64,000 bases of DNA, from assembly GCA_946811695.1 (NCBI GenBank), contig OX328123.1, forward strand, positions 32,305,873 to 32,369,872. Direction: 5' to 3'. Within the stretch, counting starts at the first letter, position 1. Each line of letters begins with the position of its first letter. Positions 46,070 through 56,562 of this stretch are shown here, in pieces. The notes beneath the pieces are model-generated. The model made no database searches. It was not told where the DNA came from and saw only the letters and a list, made by a program, of their open reading frames with translations. The position numbers were made by a program, and so were the translations under genes. Source of the DNA: Gonocerus acuteangulatus (Eukaryota; Arthropoda; Insecta; Hemiptera; Coreidae).

Positions 46070-47301
46070 AGTCCGTCACGCAGGAGCTGCATAACTAAGC
46101 ACTTTCCTCAGAATTTGGGTAGTGTAGACTGCTTTCCAGAACAATTTGCTTAAAATATCCTACATAAATAAAATAAAAACGTGAATAGTTCTCATTTTGT
46201 AATGAGTAACTGATCAATTATTAATTTGCATCCAGAGTTATGTTTACACATGGTACCTACTACACTACGTAATAAATACAAAAATCCTCATATTATCGTA
46301 TTTTGATCTAACGCAGGAACAGAATACAGTCACTCTATTGGTAGAAAGCGCTCCTTGCGGCGGCTTTGTGAACCTACGTCTGCCGGCTTTTCTATTCAAA
46401 TATATTACAAATTAAACCCCCGCTTTCCGATTGACCGATTCAGCTCATTTTTACAACACTTCTTTCTCACGAGTTACCCACGACGTATACAGCGTTTCGT
46501 TACAATACAGCAGAAATTACGACCGGTATGAGTATATTAGGAATTTGGGTCCGGAGTAAACCCCCCCTTCTAATGAACCGATTTAGTTTCTTTTTACAAC
46601 ACATATTTACCTGTAGATTACCACTACGAATACCGAGTTTCGTCGAAATATACCAAAAATCACGGCTGGTAGTGGCGAATTGGTATTGTGGGTCCGGAGT
46701 AAACCCCCCCCCTCCTAATGAACCGATTTCGTTTATTTTTACAACACATATTTACCTGTGGATTAGCACTACGAATACCGAGTTTCGTCGAAATATACCA
46801 AAAATCACGGCTGGTAGTGGCGAATTGATATTGTGGGTCCGGAGTAAACCCCCCCTTCTAATGAACCGATTTAGTTCATTTTTATATCTCACTTTTCCCT
46901 CTATATTAACACTACGAATACCAAGTTTCGTTGAAATATAACAAATATTACGGCTGACATAGTCAAATAAGTGTTTTGGGTTCGGGGTAAACCCCCCCTT
47001 CCGGTGGACCGAATTTGGTGGTTAACGAACTCGTTCAATCGTTTGCTAATTGAATGCTATATACCAAGCTTCGTGACGAAAAAACAAAAACTCTGGCCGC
47101 TATCGTGTTAACAGACACATATATACATATATATATATATGCATATATATATATATATATATATATAGATATATATAAATTTTAACGGGGGTCATTTTCG
47201 GTGTCTACTAGGTAGGATCGATAAAGATTTGAAGAAATTTTTCAAAAATTCCGTCATGAGTCCAACCTCAATAGCTACTTTCCTTCGGAGGAAAGTGCTA
47301 A
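46070..47301 (+). mobile_element. Repeat family R, long copy (plus orientation)
   Basis: It runs from GTCCGTCACGCAGGAGCTGC to 'ccttcggaggaaagtgctaaa'. It contains a tandem array of about 145 bp (46547-47000) with 'gggtccggagtaaac' at each unit, followed by an (AT)n stretch. A nearly identical copy in the opposite orientation is at 53372-54590, and another inverted copy starts 110 bp downstream. No protein is encoded: the 137-codon frame at 46528-46941 is a translation of the array. It is a non-autonomous dispersed element of unknown class. Confidence 0.85.
46547..47000. repeat. About 145-bp tandem repeat inside family R
   Basis: GGGTCCGGAGTAAAC recurs near 46547, 46690 and 46836, and as GGGTTCGGGGTAAAC near 46979. 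Between them are 'aatgaaccgattt' and 'taccgagtttcgtcgaaata'. The array is mirrored in the minus-strand copies. Confidence 0.88.
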
Positions 47302-47411
47302 AAAGAAACAATGTATATTATGATAATATTTTTTGATCATTCGTTTCTAGGTGCTGTTCTGTAATCATGTAAAAAATACTTTTTTCTTCAAACAATTGAA
47401 ATTAATTTCAG

Positions 47412-48258
47412 TTTTAGCACTTTCCTCCGAAGGAAAGTAGCTATTGAGGTTGCACTCATGACGGAATTTTTGAAAAATGTCTTCTAGTCTTTATGAATCC
47501 TACCTATGAGACACCGAAAATGACCCCAGTCGTAATTTTTGTTATATTTCAACGAAACTCTGTAATCGTTGTAGTCAACCAAAGAGAAAAATGTGTTGTA
47601 AAAATAAACTAAATTGGTTAACTCCGGACCCAAGCTACTAATTTGCTCATACCGGCCGTAATTTCTGTTGTATTGTTACGCAACTCTTTATACGTCCTGG
47701 GTATCTAATAAGAAAGACGTGTTGTGAAAATGAACTAAATCGGTCTATCGGAAGGGGGGGGGGGTTACTTTGTACTATGTTTGAATTCTCCCGCCAAGAG
47801 TAGGTTTTTTATTATTCATCAAGATCAATAGATGAAAATGTGAAGCTTTGTGTATTTATTACGTAGTGTAGTACCCCTCATACACAGAACTGTGGAGAGA
47901 AATTAATTACAAAGTTAATAATTGAAATAGCTGCTCATAACAATTGCAAAAGAGCAGAACTATAAAGGTCGATTCACGCTAGCCGTGTCGGGTCCGGGCC
48001 GGGCCACGGGTGCAGCAATCACACACGCCAAAAACTCGGACCCGGGCCGGTGTAGCATGAACGAGTCCATTGAAAATGCTGGTGAGATTGTTTCACCGTG
48101 GCTCGGCCCGGATCCGACACGGTCTAGCGTGAATCTGCCTTTAATGTTTTTATTTGAATTATCTATATTGGTTATTTTATACAAATTATTCAGGAATGCA
48201 CTCAACACTACCCAATTCTGAGGAAAGTGCTTAGTTATCCAGCTCCTGCGTGACGGAC
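47412..48258 (-). mobile_element. Repeat family R, inverted partial copy
   Basis: On the plus strand it starts 'tttagcactttcctccgaagg' and ends 'ctcctgcgtgacggac', so it faces the copy at 46070-47301 across a 110-bp spacer. The array part is reduced, and a GC-rich hairpin MITE (47963-48143) is inserted in it. Confidence 0.82.
47963..48143. mobile_element. GC-rich hairpin MITE
   Basis: The arms TAAAGGTCGATTCACGCTAG and, inverted, CTAGCGTGAATCTGCCTTTA continue through GTGTCGGGTCCGGGCCGGGCC. They give about 43 bp of imperfect inverted repeat around a core of about 95 bp. It stands out from the AT-rich surroundings and sits inside the R copy 47412-48258. TA-type flanks suggest a TA or TAA target site. 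Confidence 0.85.
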
Positions 48259-48334
48259 ATTTTATAATCAAAATTAAACGTCTAATTGTAAATGAAATAA
48301 TTTCGAATAATTTCCGGTCCGGCCGGTTGCCTGT

Positions 48335-48720
48335 TAAGCTAGGTCCGTCTCGCAGGAGCTGCATAACTGAACACATTCCTGAGAAGATAGGTTGTGCATA
48401 CTGCATTCTTGAATAACTTGCTCAAAATAACCTATATAAATAAAATAATTTTGATAAATAAATGGTTTCGATGGTTTTTTAATTTGTTATGAGCAGACTC
48501 AATTATCATTTTACCATTTTTTTATTATAAGGATGTTGTGTATGCGAGTTTTACACTACTTAATAAATACCCAAAATCTTCGCATTTTTGTTTATTGGTC
48601 TTTACGAATAATTAAAGCGTCCACATGTAAAATGAGAACGGCCCAGAATTATCAACGCAGAAATCGGATATAGCGCTCCTTTCCAACTTCTAATGAACCG
48701 ATTTAATTTATTTTTGAAAC
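48335..48720 (+). repeat. Partial copy of repeat family R
   Basis: 'gtccgtctcgcaggagctgc' then 'cgcagaaatcggatatagcgc' and 'taatgaaccgatttaat' follow the order of the long R copy, with loss of the array. Confidence 0.75.
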
Positions 48721-49774
48721 AAACTACAATTATCAAGGGCTCCTGGTCGATCCGGACTAAAGTTAATATTAAAAAAGTAGGTTGCCTGAAATTAAGGTTA
48801 CAACACACTGACGCAGCTGTTTCACTGTGAGATATGATGTGTCGTCTGTTTAGAGTGAATTTCAAGATAAGGGACTCAAAAATAGCGTAGCTGACATAGT
48901 AGACATATTTTATGCCGAAATAAAATTACTGGAATGTTTTTCTCCACGGTGGTCCTTCAGTCAGTGGAAGTTTTTTAGTGTTTCGTCTGTAGTCCTTCGG
49001 AAGATTTGGGCATTTTCCAGCATCTCGCAAGATATCATTATGAAGACGATAAAAGCATTCTTCCCTGTCCTCCCATAATGTTCTTCAGGATTTATGGGCC
49101 CTCCCCGATGTTTATTCGGGTTATAGGAGAAAAAAAAATGATTTTAAATAAAGTGGAATTTAAATATGCCAGTGATACATAGATTATAGCGGTGAGGCAG
49201 GTGGATGTCCTTGTGCAGCTGGAATCATGTCGTAAGATCCATGAGTAAATCATGTTAGGCAAGCTCCGGAGTAAATCAGTCCTCAGGATTACCAGTCGCA
49301 GGATATTGAAGACCCATTGGGACATAATGAGTATAAACCTCTTAACAACTAGTCATTATTTACCGGAGGAAAGAAAAATGGTTTTATGATTTTGAGGCTG
49401 TGAATTGATCTTGAGACTATGGATAATCTATCGAACACCTGAGGAGCCTTTATTATCGAAATTGGTAAAGGGAGGATTTATTTACTACTTTGTTGTAATT
49501 TTAACGGGTTTCCTCCCTCCCAATATGTAATTCTGGGCTTTTCGGTAAATATCTAAACCGGACGAAAAATCATGGTAATCATGAGGTGCCCGTTAGTAAG
49601 CCTTTTACAGGCAAGATTGATTCCGATACAATCATGTCAGTTTCGAAAAATAGTTCTTCAAGACCCAAAATTATTGCCTTGATTTTATTAAAGACTTTTC
49701 CACGTTTACTAGTAGTTTATAGTACTGAACACACTTTCTGGTATCTTAATGAGATGGAGATAGTTAGCCGTTGC
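48721..49774. other. Unassigned DNA
   Basis: Nothing recognised. Confidence 0.4.
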
Positions 49775-50150
49775 GGTCATACAGGATTCGTCTAGGAGAA
49801 AAAAAAGTCATATCTTCAGGCACAAATCTATATTGGACGTTTCGGCTGCACTTTGGCAGCCTTCTTCAGCTAATAATAAGTATACACAAATTACAAATAA
49901 AAATAATAAGCCAGCAATGAGCGTTTTTTGGACAATACATTTTGAACCAATCTTATTTTTAATAATTGAACATTAGGTAGTTATTATACAAAATTATGTT
50001 GTCACTAAATAAAACTATTAAAAAAGGTGCAAAGTTAAACCGAAGAAGCATGCCTAAGTGGAGCTGAAACGGCCAATAGAGATTTCTGCCTGAAGATCTG
50101 ACTTTTTTGTCTCGTAGTCGAATCCCAAACATCCCTTGACTTCGTTTCTG
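49775..50150. mobile_element. Palindromic element H, second copy
   Basis: The left arm (from 'cgtctaggagaaaaaaaagtc') and the right arm (to 'gacttttttgtctcgtagtcg') are an inverted pair with 'aatctatattggacgtttcgg' against 'ccgtttcagctc'-type differences. A hammerhead-like core lies on the minus strand in the left arm (49834-49871), with a degraded partner on the plus strand at 50040-50078. It is homologous to the better-preserved H element at 53040-54862. Confidence 0.75.
49834..49871 (-). ncRNA. Hammerhead-ribozyme-like core (probably degenerate)
   Basis: Read on the minus strand: CTGAAGA, an extra A, a six-base stem GGCTGC/GCAGCC (perfectly paired) around CAAAGT, then GAAACGTCC. CUGANGA and GAAA are the hammerhead core. 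The additional A before the stem departs from the canonical form, and helix III and the cleavage triplet were not identified. Confidence 0.35.
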
Positions 50151-50558
50151 GTATGTTTTTTTTCTTCTTACGGACCGCGCCGTATCAACTTCTAGGCTAT
50201 TAACGCCGGGCTTGGATTTTAAAACATTCTTCACCGAAACCTGAGCAGCTTATAAAGACTTACCGCAGGGGTTTGATGGCTAGTCGTAGCACGTGCTTAT
50301 CCTGTTACAAGGAAACCTTACACATCTTGCATAGCGTTGAAGGACTGCATAGTGCAGTCTGGTATGCGGATGCACTTGCAGTCTTTACATCATTCTTATT
50401 GGCTTTTACGATGTAGCTCCATTGTGGTTTCTTTTTATTTTTTATTTTTACTGCAAATAAAATTTAACCACATACCACCGTATCCTTGTGGAAGGTCGAG
50501 AACTTCTTTTCTCATGAAAAGGGACATATTATCCGTTGAATCTCTCTGACATTTAGCA

Positions 50559-50804
50559 GCATGGGCGTATATAGGGGGGCTGAAGCCTCCCCCCACCCCG
50601 AAAGTTTGATGTAATCGGTAAAAATACGTCATAAAAACCTTAAAAATAAATAAAATAAGATCACTTTGTTCAGAATAAATCATATTTTTTGGGTGTAAAA
50701 GCGTTTTAGTTGGTTAACTATTCCAAGATCTAGATTGTTAGTAGTCCATACCCACTAAATGCTCTCAGGCCCCCTCCGAAATTATTTACGATATACGCCC
50801 ATGC
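50559..50804. mobile_element. Complete MITE, 14-bp TIRs, 6-bp target duplication
   Basis: The ends GCATGGGCGTATAT and ATATACGCCCATGC are perfect inverted repeats. TTAGCA lies directly outside both ends (50553-50558 and 50805-50810). The 246-bp interior is non-coding, with 'aatcggtaaaaatacg' and 'tagttggttaactattccaag'. Relatives are at 32735-32994, 59326-59400 (left end only) and 61990-62816 (interrupted). Confidence 0.92.
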
Positions 50805-50810
50805 TTAGCA

Positions 50811-52894
50811 AATTCTACATTAAATCAATAATGCACAATGTCTTATTTCATACTGATAGTCAAATAATTGCTTGACTTTTGTCGCGATTTAAATAAATGT
50901 AATCCCTCTACTTTACAAAACAGAACTTTGGAGTTTGACGTACTTTGAAAATATTCCTCTCAAATATAAACGCTGAAAAGAAATAAGATAGGATGCTCAC
51001 TCGCTTATCTATAGTCGTAAATAATTCTAATTCATAAAAGAAACGTCCAAAAAAGGTAAAATTAAATTAACATTGGTAGAAACAGTTTGAAATTGAAATT
51101 AATATTTAACCACATGTAAAATATATTAGACCAAATAAAAAAATGGTTCTCCAGAGGTGTAATATCAGTGTGGAAATAATTTAAAAAAAGTTGAAAAAAT
51201 AATTTAAGATTTAGAAATTCATAATCTGATGATTGAAGAAAAAACGTTTAAGGGACGAAGAAAGTGAAAAAGTTCGTTTGTACGGGCCGCTTTGGCGAAA
51301 GGGTGTGTTCTTGTACCACACCCTCCTTGACATATTTACGATTTGGTTTGAGGGAAAGTCTGTTAAAGACGTAACACAACCAGAACAGAGAAATTTGATC
51401 ACTATCTGTTGTAGATATATTAATGGTATTTTAATGCAGGAAAGGGAAAATAGTTATAACTTAACTTGTTTTGTCGTAAATAATTTTCGGGAATGTATTA
51501 CGTTTTCATTGGAACCGTTAAATTTCCTCGGCAAAGTTTATGACTTGTCAGATGATCGAAAACCATTTATAAGTTTGCTGGTCGAAAATCATAAAAACAT
51601 ATTCCCAGTTATTTATTTTTAGGTTTAAAGTAATTTTAAAAAATTGATAAATGCCTAATAGTGTGTAAATATGTATATCAATATTTTTTTTTGTAACATC
51701 CATAATTATAAAAATAATATCACCAGAGAAATAATTAATTCGTTTGTGCCAAACACAAAATTGTTTATAAGTTGATACCACCATTAAAATCACCAGAGAC
51801 TTTAACACTTCCATTCTACATGTTTATAAATTGCTCGCCCGGCGAAATGCGAAACGAAATAAATAAAGACACACACAGAGATACAATAAATATAATAGGT
51901 ATGAAATATAAATTTATCCTTAACACACTATAAATTATCCTTCGGGGAGTGATAAAGGTAGAAATGGTGAGTGTTTGATGCTGAGATATTGAGGTGGGGG
52001 TAACAAGAAACCTGTTCGCTGATGCAATTACACTCAGGATGATTGGCCAAGTCTTCTCTGCTTCCCTTCCTCCTCGATGGTGCGCATGCTCAAGCCTAGC
52101 TATTTGCAACTAAAAGGTTGAAGGTCTTAAGATAAAATCATCCGGTGTCATCTGACTATATAGATATCGGTGTAAACTTGTTAACTATTTGAGGAAATTA
52201 TAGCCCCTATATTGCCCAAATAATTCGATGTTTCCAAGCGATTGTACTGGCTTCCCGAATTCGTACAAGTTGGCTATCATCCTTGCAGATCGTATTTAGA
52301 TAGTTATGGATTCGTCGGAAAACAAACAAATACTGATATCTGTATCAATCTGTTCGTTGACACAATTAGACTCTGTGTGATTAATCAAGCCTTCTTTATT
52401 TATCTTCCTCCAAGATGGCAAGCGCATTCTGGCTTCCAAGCCTTAAACCATTTGGTTATTAGAGTTATAGTATCTTTAATTTAAAAGCCATACATACTCC
52501 TAAGCAAGTTCCCTGAACTGTGTTAATTTGATTGGTAATCGGTGGTTAACTGAGGGCCAACCTTAAACCTTTTATGGACTGTTTTTTGTTTCATCCTCGG
52601 AACCCCAAGAAATCCCCCAAAGACCAAAGATCTCCGTAACACCTACTTCTGTACTTCTGGTCTTTATATTCGCTTCCACAGTATAGCCCCATTATCAAAG
52701 TTCTTCATTATCCGTCCCACCTCTGAAATTCCCTACATCTGTAAATCAGCCACGATAAACTTTCATACCTACTAGTCTCAACTACCTGCTGAAGGATTCC
52801 GTCATGTTTGAACATATAATAACTACATGAAATTATTCCCAAAATATCTTGCGAGGAATGAGAGTACCAATTTCCATTAAAAAAAAAAAAAATT
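50811..52894. other. Unassigned DNA
   Basis: It contains the 129-codon frame at 51233-51622, listed separately. Otherwise AT-rich without recognised repeats. Confidence 0.4.
51233..51622 (+). other. Unrecognised 129-codon open frame
   Basis: It starts with a lysine-rich MKKKRLRDEESEK stretch and continues with a mixed sequence (YGPLWRKGVFLYH, VKDVTQPEQRN). There is no low-complexity bias and no known motif. Composition is more protein-like than most frames here, but nothing around it supports a gene (no promoter, no partner exon, no poly(A) signal assigned). It could be chance or an exon remnant. Confidence 0.2.
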
Positions 52895-53014
52895 GTCTTA
52901 GGATCATGTTTCAGCGAGCCCTGAGATGAGAAAATTTCTTGCGCTGGTGGGGATCGAACCCACCATCTCCCGCTTATGAATCTAACGCACTAGCCACTAG
53001 ACCACGGGAGACCC
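52895..53014 (-). mobile_element. tRNA-derived SINE
   Basis: The minus-strand head GGGTCTCCCGTGGTCTAGTG, box B GGTGGGTTCGATCCCCACC and the body 'tctcatctcagggctcgctg' match the copies at 31025 and 44631. The 3' tail is lost or replaced near a poly(A) at 52880. Confidence 0.82.
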
Positions 53015-53109
53015 CTAATATCATAAATAAAGAAAATATACGAAGACAGGTATAGTTGGGATTCGGCTAGGAGAAAAAACGTCAGACTTTCAAAAAGAAA
53101 TCTGTATTT

Positions 53110-53148
53110 TGGACGTTTCGACTGCAACAATGGCAGCCTTCTTCAGCT
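53110..53148 (-). ncRNA. Hammerhead-ribozyme-like core in the H left arm
   Basis: Minus-strand CTGAAGA + A + GGCTGC ... GCAGTC + GAAACGTCC. The six-base stem has one G-U pair. The extra A before the stem is as in the copy at 49834, so activity is doubtful. Confidence 0.35.
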
Positions 53149-53371
53149 AAAAAATATATACAACTTATAAGTAAAGAAAATGTACAAGTAGTAAGTAAAA
53201 GACAGGAAGAAATGAGCGGAGTATATATATCAATACAATAAATTTTAACCAATCTTATTTTTAAAAAACAATGAAAATACGGTAGTTGGAAAGAAAACAG
53301 CATGTAGAACTTGTTAGTAAAAACATGTAGTTCTACATGCTGTTTTCTTTCCAACTACCGTATTTTCATTG

Positions 53372-54590
53372 TTTTAGCACTTTCCTCCGAAGGAAAGTAG
53401 CTATTGAGGTTGGACTCATGACGGAATTTTTGAAAAATTTCTTCAAATCTTTATCGATCCTACCTAGTAGACACCGAAAATGACCCCCGTTAAAATTTAT
53501 ATATATATATATATATATATATATGCATATATATATATGTGTCTGTTAACACGATAGCGGCCAGAGTTTTTGTATTTTCGTCATGAAACTTGGTATATAG
53601 CATTCAATTAGCAAACGATTGAACGAGTTCGTTAACCACCAAAGTCGGTCCACCTGAAGGGGGGGTTTACCCCGAACCCAAAACACTAATTTGACTATGT
53701 CAGCCGTAATATTTGTTATATTTCAACGAAACTTGGTATTCGTAGTGGTAATATAGAGAGAAAAGTGAGATATAAAAATGAACTAGATCGGTTCATTAGA
53801 AGGGGGGGTTTACTCCGGACCCACAATACCAATTCGCCACTACCAGCCGTGATTTTTTGTATATTTCGATGAAACTCGGTATTCGTAGTGGTAATCCACA
53901 GGTAAATAACTGTTGTAAAAATAAACTAAATCGGTTCATTAGGAGGGGGGGTTTACTCCGGACCCACAATACCAATTCGCCACTACCAGCCGTGATTTTT
54001 GGTATATTTCGACGAAACTCGGTATTCTTAGTGGTAATCTACAGGTAAATATGTGTTGTAAAAATAAACTAAATCAGTTCATTAGAAGGGGGGGTTTACT
54101 CTTGACCCAAATTCTTAATATACTCATACCGGTCGTAATTTCTGCTGTATTGTAACGAAACGCGGTATACGTCGTGGGTAACTCATGAGAAAGAAGTGTT
54201 GTAAAAATGAGCTGAATCGGTCAATCGGAAAGCGGGGGTTTAATTTGTAATATATTTCAATAGAAAAGCCCGTCAGACGTAGGTTCACAAAGCCGCCGCA
54301 AGGAGCGCTTTCTACCACTAGAGTGACTGTATCCTGTTCCTGCGTTAGATCAAAATACGATAATATGAGGTTTTTTGTATTTATTACGTAGTGTAATAGG
54401 TACCATGTGTAAACATAACTCTGGAAGCAAATTATTAATTGATCAGTTACTCATTACAAATTTAAAAGAGAACTATTCATGTTCTTACTTTATTTATGTA
54501 GGATATTTTAAGCAAATTGTTCTGGAAAGCAATCTACACTACCCAAATTCTGAGGAAAGTGCTTAGTTATGCAGCTCCTGCGTGACGGAC
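53372..54590 (-). mobile_element. Repeat family R, full copy (minus orientation)
   Basis: It is the mirror of 46070-47301, from 'agcactttcctccgaaggaaag' to 'gctcctgcgtgacggac', with the same (AT)n and about 145-bp array in reverse order. It interrupts the right arm of element H at a T run, which gives its exact borders. Confidence 0.9.
53497..53545. repeat. (TA)n microsatellite within R
   Basis: TA runs around ATGCATAT, mirrored at 47118-47166 in the other R copy. Confidence 0.9.
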
Positions 54591-54712
54591 TTTTTTAAAA
54601 ATAAGATTGGTTAAAATTTATTGTATTGATATATATACTCCGCTCATTTCTTCCTGTCGTTTACTTACTACTTGTACATTTTCTTTACTTATAAGTTGTA
54701 TATATTTTTTAG

Positions 54713-54751
54713 CTGAAGAAGGCTGCCATTGTTGCAGTCGAAACGTCCAAA
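54713..54751 (+). ncRNA. Hammerhead-ribozyme-like core in the H right arm
   Basis: CTGAAGA + A + GGCTGC ... GCAGTC + GAAACGTCC, the inverted partner of 53110-53148 in the same palindrome. The same reservations apply. Confidence 0.35.
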
Positions 54752-54862
54752 ATACAGATTTCTTTTTGAAAGTCTGACGTTTTTTCTCCTAGCCGAATCC
54801 CAACTATACCTGACTTCGTATCTCTACAGCGGCTAACTATCTCCATCTAACCTAAAGAAAAT

Positions 54863-56334
54863 ATAGCTATACCTTCTTCAATGTCAATTTATATTCCATA
54901 TTGACAAAAATCTACCCAGATATCTGCTCTCTATCAACATTTGTTGAGTCACATTCTCGATATGAAAATATTTCATTCAAGGAATAACTCAAAAATAACT
55001 GCCACCTTTGATAGTTTATCAATTGAATAAAATTGATATTAATATTTTGATAAATATCTAGAAACAGGCTTTGGGGTCAAAGTTTTAATCCTTTGGAGCT
55101 TCTGTGTGTTCACTACTAATTTACTAGAAGAATCCAACCTTGTGTCGTTTATTTTTCTCTTGCTTTATTACTAGATTAAAGTGTAGTAGTACAATGTATC
55201 TATTGTCCAGCTTGCTGGAGACAATGCTCTAGACCACCCTGATCTCCAGCAAGTCTCCTATTCAACACGCTCCATTAATTAATAACACAAATATTGAATG
55301 AAATATACTGAAAGAAGGAATTAAATTGAGAGTGAAGGATACATTTCCGGAAATATGTTTCTGGATATTTAATGATTGAATAAATCCCACTCGTTGGTGA
55401 GTCCAAGGTGTTTGAATAACAATCTCCCCAGAGAGTATGTAAATATAATATTTAAAATACGGAGTTATGTATGATTTGAAATATAAATATCATTAACCAA
55501 GATATAATAGTAGCATGTTTATCATATCTTTTATATGTTATGGCATTATTTGAATGTTTATAATTCACTATAAATAATGAACCAGTTGCATTTATTGTAC
55601 AAAATGGTAAATGATACCTCATTTACCATTTTGTAAATGGTACCAGTCCTTAAGGAGCTTCTCTTTCACTACTAGCAAGTCTCGGTTTTATTATTATATT
55701 CTAATGATTGAGCCTAAATCAACTTGCAACTCATTACACAAATAATAATTGAATATTATGAACAAATAAATAACTAAAAGAAGACATAGAAAATTAATTA
55801 CACTGAAATTGCATTATGCAGTTGGATTAACCTTAAATAAAAAAACTAAACCAAATATTAGGGCTACAAAATATATGAATAATTCGAAAAGAATTAAAAA
55901 GTAAAAAAAATTACTTTTTCCTTATTTATTTTCAATGGCCAAGGGTCAATAAAGTAGTACACCATTTGTTTACTATATTTTATACCTTTTAGGGCAAACG
56001 ATATAAAACAAAGTAGTCACTGTGAACGAATTGGGTACTACTTTATCGACACTCCTGTCATTGGAAAACAATATGAAAAAGTAAAAAATTTATATTGTGT
56101 TATCTTTTGGAAGAATTGATAAACAAGAAGAAGAAAAAAACCCAGAAAAGTGGATAAACATTGGTAAATCAAGACATATATAACTTCGTATTGCGAATAT
56201 TAGGTGGCTATCTTCTAATCATGACGAAATAAATAAATAAATAATCATATAAAAATATACAAACGTCTAGACATATAATATTAATGTACAAAACATACAT
56301 AAATTCAAGTTTAAACACGCCATTAAATTATGAA
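54863..56334. other. Unassigned AT-rich DNA with one hairpin and a diverged fold-back
   Basis: A perfect 16-bp hairpin (ACAAAATGGTAAATGA) lies at 55599-55634. 55930-56060 resembles the fold-back at 24842-25138 ('gggtcaataaagtag' / 'ctactttatcgac'). No gene was recognised. Confidence 0.45.
55599..55634. repeat. Perfect 16-bp hairpin
   Basis: ACAAAATGGTAAATGA, a four-base loop TACC, then the exact reverse complement. Confidence 0.85.
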
Positions 56335-56562
56335 TAAAAATAAAATTAATAAATTTATTTATTTAAATTTTAACGTCCATTTATAATTAACTCAGAATTT
56401 TGGGACGAGTCATCTATAGGTTACCACCCTTTTTAAGCCTGGATAGGGCTGATTTATTTTCTTTTTTCGAAAGAAAACCCACCACCCCATAGTGGGAATC
56501 GAACACACGATCCTTGGTACGGAGTATATAGTCCTTAGCCTTCACGGCCACCAAGCCTCCAA
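56335..56562 (-). mobile_element. tRNA-like SINE, second family, best copy
   Basis: Minus strand: GGAGGCTTGGTGGCCGTGA head, box B GTGTTCGATTCCCAC, 'gaaaataaatcagccctatcc', 'gactcgtcccaaaattctg' and the end AAATGGACGTTAAAATTTAA. The head resembles a tRNA with a plausible D-arm and T-arm. Confidence 0.8.

Larger units (their letters stand above)
53040..54862. mobile_element. Palindromic element H, split by an R copy
   Basis: The left arm (53046-53311) contains 'gttgggattcggctaggag', 'ggacgtttcgactgcaac', 'accaatcttatttttaaaaa' and 'ggaaagaaaacagcatgtag'. After a loop of about 13 bp (53312-53324) the right arm returns 'ctacatgctgttttctttcc...ttttcattgtttt' to 53372. It then breaks off at an R-family copy and resumes at 54591 with 'ttttttaaaaataagattgg' through to 'tagccgaatcccaac'. 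The arms are nearly perfect over about 265 bp, so the undisrupted element was an almost complete palindrome. Confidence 0.88.

Noticed and set aside
46528..46941. 137-codon frame with repeated segments
   Set aside because: It is created by the 145-bp non-coding tandem array of family R. The mirrored copy does not keep the frame.
53110..53148. Active hammerhead ribozyme
   Set aside because: Core bases are present, but there is an extra A before stem II, and helix III and the cleavage triplet were not found. Kept only as a hammerhead-like, probably degenerate, motif.
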